Part shown: positions 45,056 to 57,332 of the stretch, one piece after another
Layout: each line of letters starts with the position of its first letter
How positions within the stretch are numbered: position 1 is the first letter of the stretch
NCBI GenBank assembly: GCA_006176705.1
Contig: QRFJ01005303.1
Coordinates: forward strand, 62,001-126,000
Length of the DNA: 64,000 nt
Direction of reading: 5' to 3'
Origin: Cocos nucifera
Lineage: Eukaryota; Streptophyta; Magnoliopsida; Arecales; Arecaceae
Program-made: the position numbers and the translations under genes
The notes under the pieces: model-generated
Told to the model about the DNA's origin: nothing
Databases searched by the model: none
What the model saw: only the letters and a program-made list of their open reading frames with translations

Positions 45056-45742
45056 TTGTATCATCTTCACTCTGCTATGGCCATGAGCTTATGGACTCGA
45101 TTCTCATGATCATCATAGGGCTACTCCTTATCTTCTAAGGTAGATAGATCCCTTATTGGTGCAATCCAATTTCTACAATGAACGTACTATAGCCAACATA
45201 CACCACAGGATTTCAAATGGCTTGGAGACTGAGTTATGGTGTAGTCAAACTACAACACCCTCAAGATGAATTGCTGATGCACCTCAGGTCAAAGAACTAG
45301 ATACACTACTGCAACATCGAGCCAATCATCGATGAGAAGGTAGACTTTCTTATGAATGCTCAAGGTGGTCATGCTCAGTGCCCTCATTCTCTAACGAGTA
45401 CCTATACTCTTGCTTCGGTGTCTCCACACCGTAGACTCAAGATTCATTTACTCAAACAAAGCGATCGTACACCAACCTTTCGGATCAATCACCATCCTTG
45501 TGATGATCCTACGGTCGGGAGCAGTTTATGAGTTAATTATGAAAATTCATGTCTTAAATTTTCAACTCTTTAAAAATATAAATTGACATTACCATTAACT
45601 CAAAGAATGTATCACATACACTTTAAATACACACTATGATAGAAAATAATTTTTTTATTAATTTATAATTAAAATTATAAAATTATCCTTAGAAGTGTAT
45701 TACAGTGTTAGCCAATCTGGTTTCTAGGACACACATCTAATA
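45056..45742 (-). repeat. Truncated LTR joined to element I, part 2
   Basis: Resumes after C and ends catctaaTA, a decayed form of the family terminus taaCA. What follows (GTTCCCCCC...) is not family PPT, so this is the outer boundary of the I/G complex. Confidence 0.8.
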
Positions 45743-45755
45743 GTTCCCCCCTACA

Positions 45756-46270
45756 GGTCACTTTTGCCTGTATGTAGAAACTCTTCATGCTAGACTAAGA
45801 CTTCCTCTCCCTCCTTTTGTGGTCGCTCTTTTCCACTTTTTAAACATTTTTCTTGCTTCAATGGTTCCAATTATTTTAGGTTCATCATTATTTTCCTTTT
45901 CCTCTGTATTTCGATCGAAGTTCGTTTGACTATCTCTTTATTTCGTAGTTATTACACCTTCAAGCACCATCCAATTACTAAGGATTGGTGGTACCTTTCC
46001 CCTCAGGCTGGCAAAAAGGGATTGCTTAAAGGTGCCCGTTCTTCTATTCATGACTAAAAGGACAAGTTCTTCTTTGTCTCCTATTCATCTCTTAGTTTAG
46101 GACTTCCTTCTTGGGGATAGCTGATGGATTCAGTTCATCGGGCTCCGAGCTTGGAAAGGAACGATCTTGACTCTGCCAATAAGCTTAAGAATTATCAAGC
46201 CCCCCTTCTGCTCGAGCTTCTCGATGGCCAAACCTTATTCAATCTGTGCCTGAGTCCTCTCAATTCAAAT
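45756..46270 (+). pseudogene. Exon-like remnant of a putative gypsy-type transposon protein
   Basis: One frame reads FCLYVETLHARLRLPLPPFV, later LGSSLFSFSSVFRSKFV; further on KDWWYLSPQAGKKGLLKGAR, SSIHD, a stop, then KDKFFFVSY. A last piece (46124 onward) reads NKLKNYQAPLLLELLDGQTL then FNLCLSPLNSNG. This succession is typical of the plant family described as putative gypsy-type transposon (Transposase_28 in Pfam, from memory). CCCCCCCTACAG immediately before and G|GTACAC after look like 3' and 5' splice sites, so it may be one exon. Stops at about 45918 and in SSIHD-stop-KDK show it is dead. Function in the family is not known. Confidence 0.6.
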
Positions 46271-46413
46271 GGTACACATTTTAATTTCACAAGTCACTTT
46301 TTGATTCATCCTTTTAATTTTAAATCCTCCTTTGTTACAAAAATAGTTGTGGTCGTCAGCAGCTATCCAAGGGCCTTCAAGCCCACAAAAGAAAAGGTGT
46401 TGCACCCATTGAG
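46271..46413. other. Unassigned sequence before LTR J
   Basis: 143 bp, perhaps intron sequence following the exon-like remnant. No motif recognised. Confidence 0.4.
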
Positions 46414-47960
46414 TGAAAGGAATATGCCCTCAAGCCAATTTATTGGGATGTTCTTTACCTTCCGAACTCATGTAATGACATTTTTAATAAATAAAGGCAT
46501 TTATTTCATCATATGCAGTGTCTTATTATTAATTTAAGATTATGATAAATCCTATAAATTAGAGATATAATTTTAGGGTTATAATGAAATCATACTAGTG
46601 AGACCTAAAATCTTAAAACCCTAATTTAAATATTCCTAGTCGATGGGACATAGAGTTAGGGATCAATATTTTTCGTTAAGACTAGCACATTTTTTGTATG
46701 CTCGATTGAGAGGGTGATTGATCCCACAATAACTTGTGTATGACACTAATACAAGAATGTGGGTGCTCATTAGAGAATGAGTTCACTGAATTGATCCAAA
46801 TTGAGAATATCTAATGGAGTCTTATCTACATGTCAATAGATGGTTCTCATAGTGGAATTTGTGCATGTAATCCTTTGACCTGAAACTACCATAGAATCTT
46901 ATATATATAAATCCATATTTTGGTTCATATCTCATTCATGGTTCATACTCATTCATGACTCAGTCATGTATGGGATGATCTGGATATGGTAGATTATATA
47001 TATGAAGGTTGTGAGTAGGTTAACATGGAATCGATCTCTCCTGGTAAGAGGAAATAGCATCCTACCTGCTTCAAACAAATGATGATTCAGGAAGACTTTG
47101 ATCAAAGCATGATGAAAATTAGAAATGATTTCTAATGTTTCATTAAATGAATCATCATCATAAGATTGAAAGAGAAATGAATATGATATTGGGGTTGACA
47201 TATTTCCATACCCAGAGTCATATTCAGGATGCAGGGAGATCGAAGGATCTAGTTGCATGGTAATTTTCACTAAAGGATATTTTTGATATTTTCATCAAAA
47301 TTTCACATCTTTCGAGAAGTCATGATATGTTGCTAGACATCAATCATGTCTTGTGGGTTTGATCAAATTAAAATTTTAATTTGATCATTAAATTAGAAAG
47401 TGTTCTAAATTAAGTCAAATTGGGTTGGCTAGTTTTGACCTAAATCGGTTTGGTTGAGTTCTAACCAGATTAGGTCAAATCACACCCAGACTCACTACTG
47501 GTTAGATGTGGAACCCAATGGGTCACACACAAAGAGAGTTGATTAAGGGTCTAATTGGATTAGACCATGTTTGCAAGATGAACATGCTAGCACATGTAGC
47601 AAACCCTAGCACCTAGATTTCGAATTGGATTCGAATCAGCTTTCGATTTGGGCTAATTAAGATCCGATTTGAGCCAAATAGGATTTGGTCTTGAATTGGA
47701 TTAACCTAGAACTTGATTGGGCTTTAGATTGGGGCATCACATACCAGAATCCCATACACCAGAGAGTCTCTCTCTTGTGCGTGGGAAGTCTTTCATGCGC
47801 AAAGAGTTTTTGGCGCATGGAATTAAGTTGGCGCCTACCTTCTTTGACTTTTCCTCTTTGTTATGTCACGTAAATTTTTTTAAATTGGCATGGACATCAG
47901 ATATGGGGCACAGAAGAGTCCTTCTGTAGATGAAATACTCCATTTTCATTTTAATTTTTG

Positions 47961-48028
47961 TCGCCCAGGACTCTTTATCGCCCAAGACTCCTTGCCGCCC
48001 TAGACTCCTTGCCGCCCTCTCTTCCTTG
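47961..48028. repeat. 17-bp tandem repeat, four units, in J LTR
   Basis: Units such as TCGCCCAAGACTCCTTG and CCGCCCTAGACTCCTTG, each differing at a few positions. Confidence 0.75.
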
Positions 48029-48371
48029 ACGTGCCTCTTGGACCAAGTCAAAGTCTTTGGGACTTTGACTATTCAAAGATTATCTCCATGCCTTCTTGCT
48101 GAATGGGCATCCCTTTTAAGAGCCATTGGATGGCCTTTTTATCTGATCTAATGGATTGAAAATGGGTGGCGCCAAAGAATGAAATCTGCGACTCTTCATA
48201 AATAACTTACGTAGAATTAGTCCGAAGAGTCCTTCTGCTTTAAGGCACCTCTTGGACTAAGTCTACATGTCATTATTATCTGATGAGGTGTGAGATTGGC
48301 TGATGGGGCATGAGAAAATATTGATATGGAAAGGGTGTGAGAAAATTTTTAGTTGGCACCCCTACGTACAT

Positions 48372-48379
48372 TATAAATA
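48372..48379 (+). promoter_or_regulatory. TATA box of LTR J
   Basis: TATAAATA, the same octamer as in the A-family LTR promoters. Confidence 0.6.
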
Positions 48380-48937
48380 AGGGTGCACACCAAGAGTCCG
48401 GGAGGTGGTGAAATTATCTTTTCTTTCTTACAAGAGTTTCTTTTTGTCCAATTTTCTTTCTTTCCTTTCTCTTGTCTAGACCTTGTCCTTATAAGGACAA
48501 GAAGTCATCTTAAGACTAAGAGATTAGGAAGAAAAATTAAGAAGATAAAAGAAAAAGAAAGATAGATAAGGAGAGGCAAGGAAGGTGACATAAAGGCTAA
48601 GGAAGGTCTTGCCCTTTTAATTAAAGTTCTTATTATTAGAACTTTAATTATATAAATCAGAGGTGCTGGTGTCTTGATCAAGTCTCTATGTGGATCAACA
48701 TTGGAGGGTGAACACGTGGGCACCTGGTGGAACCCCTGACGGACTGCTACCGACAATTAGGGTCAATTTAGGGTTTAGCGATAAGAGGTATGTTCTAATA
48801 CTTTCTTTTATATTACAAATGCATGTTATATGATTTAATTGCTAATAAGGTGGTCCTAGGGTTCGGGTTTGGTTTATATGATTTCATAATTTTTGCTTTG
48901 AAATCCATGCTTCCACCCTGTACACCAAATCCATCAG

Positions 48938-48949
48938 TGGTATCAGAGC
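48938..48949 (+). other. Primer-binding site of element J
   Basis: TGGTATCAGAGC, exact initiator-Met tRNA complement, 1 bp after the LTR. Confidence 0.88.
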
Positions 48950-49089
48950 AAGCCTTATTAGGTTAAATCATATAATGCTTTGCTTATAATATAATGGCAT
49001 AAATGAAAAATATGATATAATCTTTTTATTAGCATGTTATTTATATGATGAGATCATATTTTTATTTATCATAATAAGATTATATATGA

Positions 49090-50298
49090 GCCTGTTTGAG
49101 CCAACTCTTTGGCTCAGTAGGACAACTTATTTATGATAGCAAAGAAGAACGTTAGTTCAATCGAGTCTAGCAATTTTTTGACCTAATTGAATCTCATTCA
49201 GATCATTGAACTAGATCAGTTCAATTGATGACACCAGATTCAAACCCTTGTTTGTGTGACCCAGTTAGGTTCAGTTCTGTATGGTAATGGGATATGTCAT
49301 GATCTCTATCATCGACATCATTGAAACTCCTTTCGATGGATCAGAACTTTTCTGATTCGAACAGCTAGAATGATCCATCATCTAAATCATTCTAATTGCT
49401 CCCAAAATCCACTAGTGACACCTAGCAGTATATGGTGGCAACCCATCAGAGCTGAATGCAAACCTCTTGGTGTAGCTACCTGTGTGATTCAATTCTTCTA
49501 TCTTGTGCCCCGATTTGATTAGGGTTAAGGTGAACTCGTCAAACCCTAGTCTCTGTCATATGATGTAATCATTCGATTCGAGTCCAATGTGAAAATCTAA
49601 ATAGAAACTCTTTCTATTATTTCACTCTACCATGGCCATATATTTCTGGACTTGATTCTCATGATCATCATAGGGCTACTCCTCTACCACCGAGGTAGAT
49701 AGATTCCATCTTGATGCAATCCAGTTCCTACAATGAACATGTCATAGCCAACATACACCTCAGGGTTTCATATGGCTAGGAGACCGAGTAATGGTGTAGT
49801 CAAACTATAACACCCTTAAGGTGAACTATCGATGCATCTCAGGTCAAGGAACTAGACACACTACTGCAGCATCGAGTCAGTTATTGATGAGAAGGTAGAC
49901 TCTCTAATGACTACTCGAGGTGGTCACGCTCAGTGCCCTCGTTCTCTAACGAGTATCTGTACTCTCACTTCGGTGTCTCCACACTGTAGACTCAAGACTC
50001 ATCCACTAAAGAGAAGCGATTGTACACCAACCTTCCGGATCAATTACCATCCTCGTGATGATCCTATGGTCAGAAGCAATTTATGAGTTAATAATGATTA
50101 TTCATGTCTTTAATTTTGAACTCTTGAAAATATGAATTATCATTACCATTAACTCAAAGGATTTATCATAGACACTAAATACACATATGTGATAGAAAAT
50201 AATCCATTTATTGATTTTAGTCAAAATTACAATTTTGCCCCTAGAAGTGTATTACAAGTGTCAGATAATTCTAACTTCTAGGGCACATATATCTAACA
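49090..50298 (-). repeat. LTR fragment K (A family, 5' part of LTR only)
   Basis: Matches A 4640-5859 and ends ATATCTAACA like a complete LTR. The first 150 bp show an unusual cluster of one- to three-base deletions relative to every other copy (for example GAGTCTAGCAATTTTTTGACC). The left end joins J's leader without any TSD. Confidence 0.85.
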
Positions 50299-50830
50299 AA
50301 ATCTACATCATATATCTCATACATTAAAATTGATCTAATTTTATATATTTTTTGCATACATCTCATATATCATATCATGCCTATTTTTAGATCAAAATTA
50401 TCTCATAATTCATCAAAAAAATTAAATTTAAATTGATCACATCAAAATAAATTCTAATCTAGCTAATTATGTAGAACTATTCTATAATTAGTCTAAACAT
50501 GCATTCATCATATCTCATATGATCCAAAAATTAAATAATTTTATTTACTATTTTTTAAATATTTTTATAATATTTATAATATTAAAAAATAGTAAATAAA
50601 TAGATCTAAAATTATAACTTAATCAAATTAAATTATGAACATGCAAGACTATGTATAGAATAGTTCTATTTTATAACTAGTCATGCATCTTGTAAAACTT
50701 AGATCTAAATTATTTAATTTTAATTTTTTTAATTTTAGATCTAATCACATCTCATGTGATATCTAAAATCACCTAATAATTAGATTAAAATTAAAATAAA
50801 ATTAGATCTAAATAATTTATTAGAAATCTG
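50299..50830 (-). other. Leader fragment of element L
   Basis: Colinear with A's leader 10940-11473 (CATATATCTCATA block to PBS). The rest of L to the left has been replaced by K. Confidence 0.75.
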
Positions 50831-50842
50831 GCTCTGATACCA
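50831..50842 (-). other. Primer-binding site of element L
   Basis: Minus strand TGGTATCAGAGC, intact, 2 bp from LTR L. Confidence 0.88.
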
Positions 50843-50844
50843 GT

Positions 50845-53124
50845 TGAAGGAGAAATCCTGATTTCCCAGGTCAGGTTCATTCAGATCTGATTGGATCAAG
50901 AAATATATTTTAAAAATTTTTCTTTTAAATCTAGATTAAATCTAAGATATTTTAGATCTAATTTTATTAATCTAATAAAAAAATAAAATAAAATTTGATT
51001 TAATTTTGTACCTTTTGTTGGGTAATCAGATTATCCTATGATGATCTTGTTGATTGCCTGAAGTTCTAGATCTAGCCATGCAAATTCCTAGCCTCTACCG
51101 ATATCCACTCAGACTAGATCTAGAGATCTTCTTCTTCTTTATCACCTCTCCAAATATCAGATCTAGATCTGATTTGGAGGATCTTCAAAACTTATTTTGA
51201 AGATCTAAAATCATCTCTTGCAGTAGTGCTGCCTTCTTCCTTTCTCGTCACCTTTCTCGTGCCTGGATCGCACCAAACTGGAGCCCAAATCTCCTTATGC
51301 ATGGAGAGGAGAGAGAGAACTAGAAGATGGCATGGATGAGGGAGAGGGGTATCCTTTGAGCGTGGGCTAAACGAGAACCTCTTTGAAGCTTGGTGCAGAT
51401 AGGGTTTATATAGACCCTACTGCGCCATGCAGTGCCACATCATACCAGCCAATCACGTTGCTTCGTACAATCAGATCTAAATCTGATTGATGGGATGACA
51501 TCACCTGATCTAATCAGATGAGAGGCCCCTCAAATCATCCTTAGGTGGCACCAAGATTGATCAAAGCTGAGTCTTAGGCGCCTACCTAAGTTAATTCCAA
51601 GAAGCAACCTGGAGTCCCATCTGTATGGGACTCCAGGCATCCCTATCCATGGGTGCATGCCTCCCTAAGCATTCACCCCCTTCTTTCCAATTTGTAGTAA
51701 TGGGATAAATCTCTATCTGCTCTCCTATGGGTGCATGACATATGGGCAGATGTCTAAGTGTCAAAGGTCAATGTTTGACCAAAGTCAAAAGACAAAAATT
51801 AGCAGGTGACGAAAAATGGCAGGTGTTGTCTCAAATTTATCTCATAAATTAAGACAACTCTTTTCTAACCTGGACAAGCTTCAGTCAGATCAAGTAAAGG
51901 TACTTGAGTGAGTACAAACATATTTAGCTCAGTCGAGATAACTTTTAATGATAGTAGAAGGAGAACGTTAGGCTCAATCATGTGCTAGCACAATTTTCTT
52001 GAACCTAATTGAATCTTATTCAAATCAATTAAACTAGATTACTCTAATTGATGATATCCAGATCCAAACTCTTATTTGTATGATCCAGTAAGATTCAATT
52101 TTGTATGGTAATGGGATATATCATGATCTCTATCATCGACATCATTGAAACACCTTCTGATGGATCAGAACTTATTCTGATTCATACAATTAGAATGATC
52201 GATCATCCAAATCATTCTAATTGCTCCCAAAATCCACCAATGACATCTAGCAATATATTATGGCAATCTATCAGAACTGACAATGAACATCTCGGCGCAG
52301 CTACCTGTGTGATTAAGTTTTTCTATCCTGAGCGTCGATCAGATTAAGGTTAAGGTGAACTCATCAAACCCTAATTTTCGTCATATGATTTAATCATTCG
52401 ATTCAAGTCCTATGTGAAAACCTTAATAAAAACTCTTTTTATTATTTCACTTTGCCATGGCCATGGGCTTAGGGACTCGATTCTCATGATCATCATAAGG
52501 CTGCTCCTCATCCACCGAGGTAGATAGATTCCCTCTTGATGCAATCCAATTTTTACAATGAACATGCTATAGCTAACATACACCTCAGGATTTTGAATGG
52601 CTAGGAGATCGAGTCATGGTATAGTCAAACTATAATATCCTCAAGGTGAACTATCGATACACCTTAGGTCAAAAAATCAGACACACCACTGCAGTTTCAA
52701 GCCAGTCATCAATGAGAAGGTAAACTTCCTTATGACTGCCCAAGGTGGTCACGCTCAGTGCCCTTATTCTCTAACAAGTACTTCTACTCTCGCTCTGGTG
52801 TCTCTACACCATAGACTCAAGACTCATCTACTATAAAGAAGTAATTGTACATCAACCTTCCAGAACAATCACCATCCTCACGATGATCTTTTGGTTAGAA
52901 GCATTTTATGAGTTAATAATAAAAATTCTTATCTTAAATTTTCAATTTTTGAAAAAAAGAATTATCATTACTATTAACTCGAGGGATATATCACAGATAC
53001 TAAATACACAATTATGATAGAAAAAAATTTATTTTATTATTTATAGTCAAAATTATAATTTTGTCCCTAGAAGTGTATTACAAGTGTCAGCCAATTCTGG
53101 CTTCTAGGGCACACATATCTAACA
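50845..53124 (-). repeat. 5' LTR of element L
   Basis: 2,280 bp, TGAAGGAG... to ...ATATCTAACA. TATA box on the minus strand (TATATAAA, 51405-51412). Middle-aged: diverged from A but complete. No second LTR is in the window. Confidence 0.87.
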
Positions 53125-53134
53125 CCAAATGCAT

Positions 53135-53351
53135 AGCTATCTATTTTGCCTATGCTCTGAGAGTTAGTCGACCCAATTTTGGACCGAGCTGGCTAATCTA
53201 TAGAAAATCTTTTTTCTGCAGTCTTGATTCTTCGGCTTTGGTTTCTTGCTTCATCTTGTGTCCCAGATCTCCGAAGCACCAACCAAGCCCCTAAAAACTC
53301 TAGAGCCAACCACTTGACTCCTCCTGTGACCTCCCAAGGCTTGGGAGCACC
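53135..53351 (-). repeat. LTR fragment M (element B family)
   Basis: Matches B LTR about 1205-1513 (CTATTTTGCCTATGCTCTGAGA to GGCTTGGGAGCACCA in outline, with an internal deletion). Both ends are truncated. The ten bases 53125-53134 are unassigned. Confidence 0.75.
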
Positions 53352-53364
53352 ATAAATCCTCAGG

Positions 53365-53621
53365 CATCATTACATCAGAGGCTATAAAGGAGGCATTCTA
53401 GTATAAAAAGTTCACCGTAGAGCTTGGAGTGATGCCATCAAATATCGTCCCTTTATACTGCGACAATAATGATGCCATAGCCCTAGCTAAGGAGATGAGC
53501 TCCCACCAAAAATCCAAGCACATCGAGTAGCGATATCACCTCATCTATGATTACCTCGAAAAAGGATACATCAAGGTTAAAAGAGTCGACACTGCAAACA
53601 ATGCGGTTGACCCATTGACAA
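53365..53621 (+). pseudogene. pol: RNase H fragment R, opposite orientation
   Basis: The plus-strand translation gives EAIKEAF, YKKFTVELGVMPSN, VPLYCDNNDAIALAKEMSSH, QKSKHIE, stop, RYHLIYDYLEKGYIKVKRVD, then NNAVDPLT. This is the C-terminal RNase H of an A-family copia with the catalytic Asp (YCDN) kept. It is the only plus-strand A-family pol in the window. It is cut by LTR N immediately after the DPLT codons (53622) and begins just right of LTR scrap M. Two in-frame stops make it non-functional. Confidence 0.83.
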
Positions 53622-55577
53622 TGAAGGGAAAAACATTATTTCTCGATATAGGTTCATTTAGATCTGATTGGATCAAGGAGATATTTCAAAAAATTTTCTC
53701 TAAAATCCTAATCAGATCTGATCTTATTGATTTAATAAAATAAAATAAAATAAAAATAAATTAAATCTAATTTAATTATATCTTTATTTTGGATAATCCA
53801 ATTATCCTGTGATGATCCCGATGTTTGCTTGAGGTTTTGGATGTAGCCATGCAAGCGTCTGGCCTCTACCGATTTTTACTTGAGCAGGATCTGAAGATCT
53901 TCTCCTTCTCAATCTATCCTCTAAAAATTAGATCTAGATCTGATCTTGAAGGTCTTCAAAAACTTTTTTGAAGATCAATTATTGTGTCTTACAGCAGTGC
54001 TGCCTTCTTACTTTCCTATCGCCTTTCACTTGCTTGGATCGTACCTAACTCATGCCCAAAGTCGCTTGGTTGTGGAGAGGAGAGAGAAGACCTAAGGATG
54101 GCATGGAGAGGGAGGGAGAAGGGCTATATGGCATGGACTTAAGTAGAAGCTCTTTTATTCTTGGCACAGATAGGATTTATATAGATACTGCTGCACCATG
54201 CAGTGCCACATCATCCCGACCAATCACGATCCTTTGTGCAATTAGATCTAAATCTGATTGATGGAATGACATCATCTGATCTAATCAGATTAGAGTCCTT
54301 AAAACTCTCCTTAGATGGCACCAAGACTGGATCAAACAACTCTTCTTGGCGCCATCTAGGTTGATTCCCTAAAGCAATTGGAGTCCCATCAATATGGGAC
54401 TCCAAACCTTATCCACATGGGGTGCACGCCTCCCTAGGCATGCACCCCTTATTTGTATGCTTTTTAGTAGGGGGACAAGGGCCAAAGTTCTCTTCTATGG
54501 GTGCATAACACATGGGCAGATATCTAAGTATCAAAGGTAAATATTTGACCAAAGTCCAAATACAAGATTTAGCAGGTGACGAAAAATGGTAGGTGTTGTC
54601 TCAAATTTATCTCATAAATTAAGACAACCTTTTTCTAACCTAGATAAGCTCCAGTCAGACCAAATAAAGATTCTTAAGTGAGACTAAATATATTTGGCTC
54701 AGTCGAGATAAGTTTTAATGATTGTTAAAAGGAGAACATTAGGCTCAATCGTGTGCTAGCATGATTTTCTTGAACCTAATTGAATCTTATTCAAATCAAT
54801 TAAACTGGATTAGTCCAATTGATGATATCCAAATCCAAATCTATGTTTGTGTAATTCAGTTAGGTTCAGTTCCATATGGTAATGGGATTTGTCATGATCT
54901 CTATCATCGACATCATCAAAATACCTTTCGATAGATTAGAACTTTTTTTATTCAAACAACTAGCATGATTGATCATCTAAATCATTCTAATTTCTCCCAA
55001 AATCCATCAGTGACACCTAGCAGCATATGGTGGCAACCCATCAGAACTAAAAGTGAATCTCTTCGTGAAGTTACCTATGTGATTAAGTTCTTCTATCTTG
55101 AGCCTCAATCAGATTAGGGTTAAGGTGATCTTGTCAAACTCTAATTTTCGTTATATGAATTAATCATTTGATTTAAGTCCAATATAAAAATCCTAATAGA
55201 AACTATTTCTGGTATTTCACTCTACCATAGCCATGGGCCTATGGACTCAATTCTCATGATCATCATAGGACTGCTCCTCTTTTACTAAAGTAGATAGATC
55301 CCCTATTGGTGCAATCTAATACCTACAATAAACATGCTATAGCCAACATATACCTCAGGATTTTGAATGGCTAGGAGACTGAGTTATGATGTAGTCAAAC
55401 TATAACACCCTCAAGATGAACTGTCGATGAACCTCAGATCAAAGAACCAGACACACCACTGCAGCTTCGAGCCAATCATCGATTAGAAGGTAGACTTCCT
55501 CATGACTGCTTGAGGTGGTCATGCTTAGTATCCTCATTCTCTAATGAGTACCTATAATCTCACTCTGATGTCTCTAC
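53622..55577 (-). repeat. LTR N, inserted in RNase H fragment R and truncated by O
   Basis: Begins TGAAGGG directly after GACAA in the RNase H frame. TATATAAA on the minus strand at 54176-54183. It stops at TCTAC where O begins; the remaining 250 or so bp of this LTR are not found in the window. Confidence 0.82.
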
Positions 55578-56663
55578 TGAAGAAAAATCTTGATTTTTCG
55601 GACCAGGTTCGCTCAGATCTGATCGGATCAAGAGATATATTTTAATTTTTTTTTTTTGATCTAAATTAGATCTGGGATGTTTCAGATCTGATTCTTATTA
55701 TTCTAATAATAAAAATAAAATCTAGATAAATTAAATTAAATTTAATTTACCTTGATGCAGGGTAATCCGATTATCCATTGATGATCCTGTAAGCAATGGA
55801 AGGTTCCGGATCTAGCCACGCAAGTGCCTGGCCTCTACCGATATCCACTCGAGCAAGATCTGAAGATCCTCTTCTTCTCTATCATGTCTCCAAAAATCAG
55901 ATCTGGATTTGATTTGGAGGATCTTCAAAATACCTTTCGAAGATCAGTAGTTGTCCTTTGCAGTAGCACAGCCTTCTAGCTTTCTATCGCCTTTCTCTCA
56001 TCTAGATTGCACCAACTAAGATCCCAAACTCCTTTGGGCATGGAGAGGAAAGGAAGAAAGTGGACTTGGCATGGAGGAGGAGAGGAGAGGCAGTCTTGGG
56101 GCATGAAAATTTTAATTAATTTTAGATTCTCCTTGAGTTGGGTGCAAGTCTTATTTATAGACTAAGCGTGATCCAACTCCTCTTCTTCCCAACCAATCAC
56201 AACCCTTTGTGAAATCAGATCTAAATCTGATTGCTGGGAATAGAGTCCCTTGGATTCCTCCTTAGATGGCACCTAAGACCAGTCAAACTTGGTTCTTAGG
56301 AGAAGTCTAATCGAAATCCAAAAAGGAGATGGTGTCCCTATCCGATAGGGACTCCTAGGCGCCTCCAGCTTGGGCACACGCCAAGGGTGGCATGCGCCCT
56401 CCTCCTTGTCAGGTTCTGATAGGGTGACAAGCCCCCACCAGCTCTCCAATAGGTGCGTGACATGTGGACAGAAGTCAAAGTGTCAATGGTCAATATTTGA
56501 CCAGTCAATGGTCAACTTTAGACCAAAGTCAAAGGATGAGAAATGGTAGGTGACCAAAAATGGTAGGTATTGTCTTACAAAATAAGACAACCCTTTTCTA
56601 ACCTAAATAGGCTCCAGTTAGACCAAGTGAAGGCCTCTGATTGAGCACAAACTCCTTTGACTT
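55578..56663 (-). repeat. LTR fragment O
   Basis: A-family LTR from TGAAGAAAAATC through TATA (56152-56159) and the W-box region (56470-56540) to CTTTGACTTA. There it is fused to a pol fragment, so the LTR's U3 start is missing. Confidence 0.83.
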
Positions 56664-56762
56664 AGAGTCGATATCTAATATCGCCTCGTTGTAGGTTTTG
56701 GGATCATCACCATGAGCACCATTACCTACGAGGAACATTTCCTCTACTTCCTCTGAAATAAT
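56664..56762 (-). pseudogene. pol: 99-bp RT fragment belonging to O
   Basis: It matches P 60573-60671 (N-terminal RT, translation FLVGNGAHGDDPKTYNEAIL). It shows that O is an internally deleted element: the end of its LTR, the PPT, RNase H and most of RT were lost in one event. It is then cut by element P at 56763. Confidence 0.82.
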
Positions 56763-57324
56763 TGAAGGAAAATCCTGATTTCCCAAACTAGGTTCATTCA
56801 AATTTGATCAGATCAAGAGATATATTTCAAAAATTTTTTTCTTTGATTCTAATCAGATCTGAGATATTTTAGATCTGATTATTATTATTTTAGAAATAAA
56901 ATAAAATCTAGATAAATTAAATCAAATTTAATCTACCTTGATATGGGTAATCCTATTACTTGTTGATGATCCTGTATGCAGCGGAAGGTTCTGGATCAAG
57001 CCACGCAAGTGCCTGGCCTCTACCAGTATCCACTTAGACTGGAACTGGAGATCCTCTTCTTTTCTATCACATCTCCAAAAATCAAATCTTGAGGATCTTC
57101 AAAACTCATTTTGAAGATCAGCAGTCGTCCTTTGCAATAGTACAGCCTTCTAGCTTTCAGTCGCCTTTCTATCATCTGGATTGCACCAACCAAGAATCCA
57201 AACACTTTGGACGTGCAGAGGAGACGGAGAAGATGCTTTGGCATGGAGGAGGAGAGGAGAAAAGGCCTTGGGGCATGGAGATCTCAATTAATTCATATTC
57301 CTCTTTGAGTTGGGCGTAGGGTCT

Positions 57325-57332
57325 TATTTATA
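57325..57332 (-). promoter_or_regulatory. TATA box in LTR P
   Basis: Minus-strand TATAAATA at the family-conserved position. Confidence 0.62.

Larger units (their letters stand above)
46414..48936 (+). repeat. 5' LTR of element J
   Basis: About 2.52 kb, TGAAAGGAATATGCCCTC... to ...AAATCCATCA. The start is Angela-like; the exact first base is uncertain by a few positions. TATAAATA at 48372-48379 is a good TATA box. It contains a 17-bp tandem repeat. Confidence 0.75.
46414..49089 (+). mobile_element. Element J: LTR, PBS and leader start of a copia element
   Basis: Angela-like LTR followed by PBS and about 140 bp of leader, then an abrupt switch to LTR fragment K near 49090. No coding part is left. 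Confidence 0.78.

Noticed and set aside
46953..47270. A 105-codon minus-strand frame inside LTR J
   Set aside because: Lies within the LTR, antisense to the element, no recognisable motif.
47685..47929. Frames in J near 47.7 kb starting MVLNWINLELDW / MGFRLGHHIPES
   Set aside because: Overlapping frames inside LTR sequence with no homology; chance openings.
47961..48028. 17-bp tandem units as a possible CRISPR-like or regulatory array
   Set aside because: There are no spacers, only four diverged units, and they sit inside a retrotransposon LTR; ordinary minisatellite.
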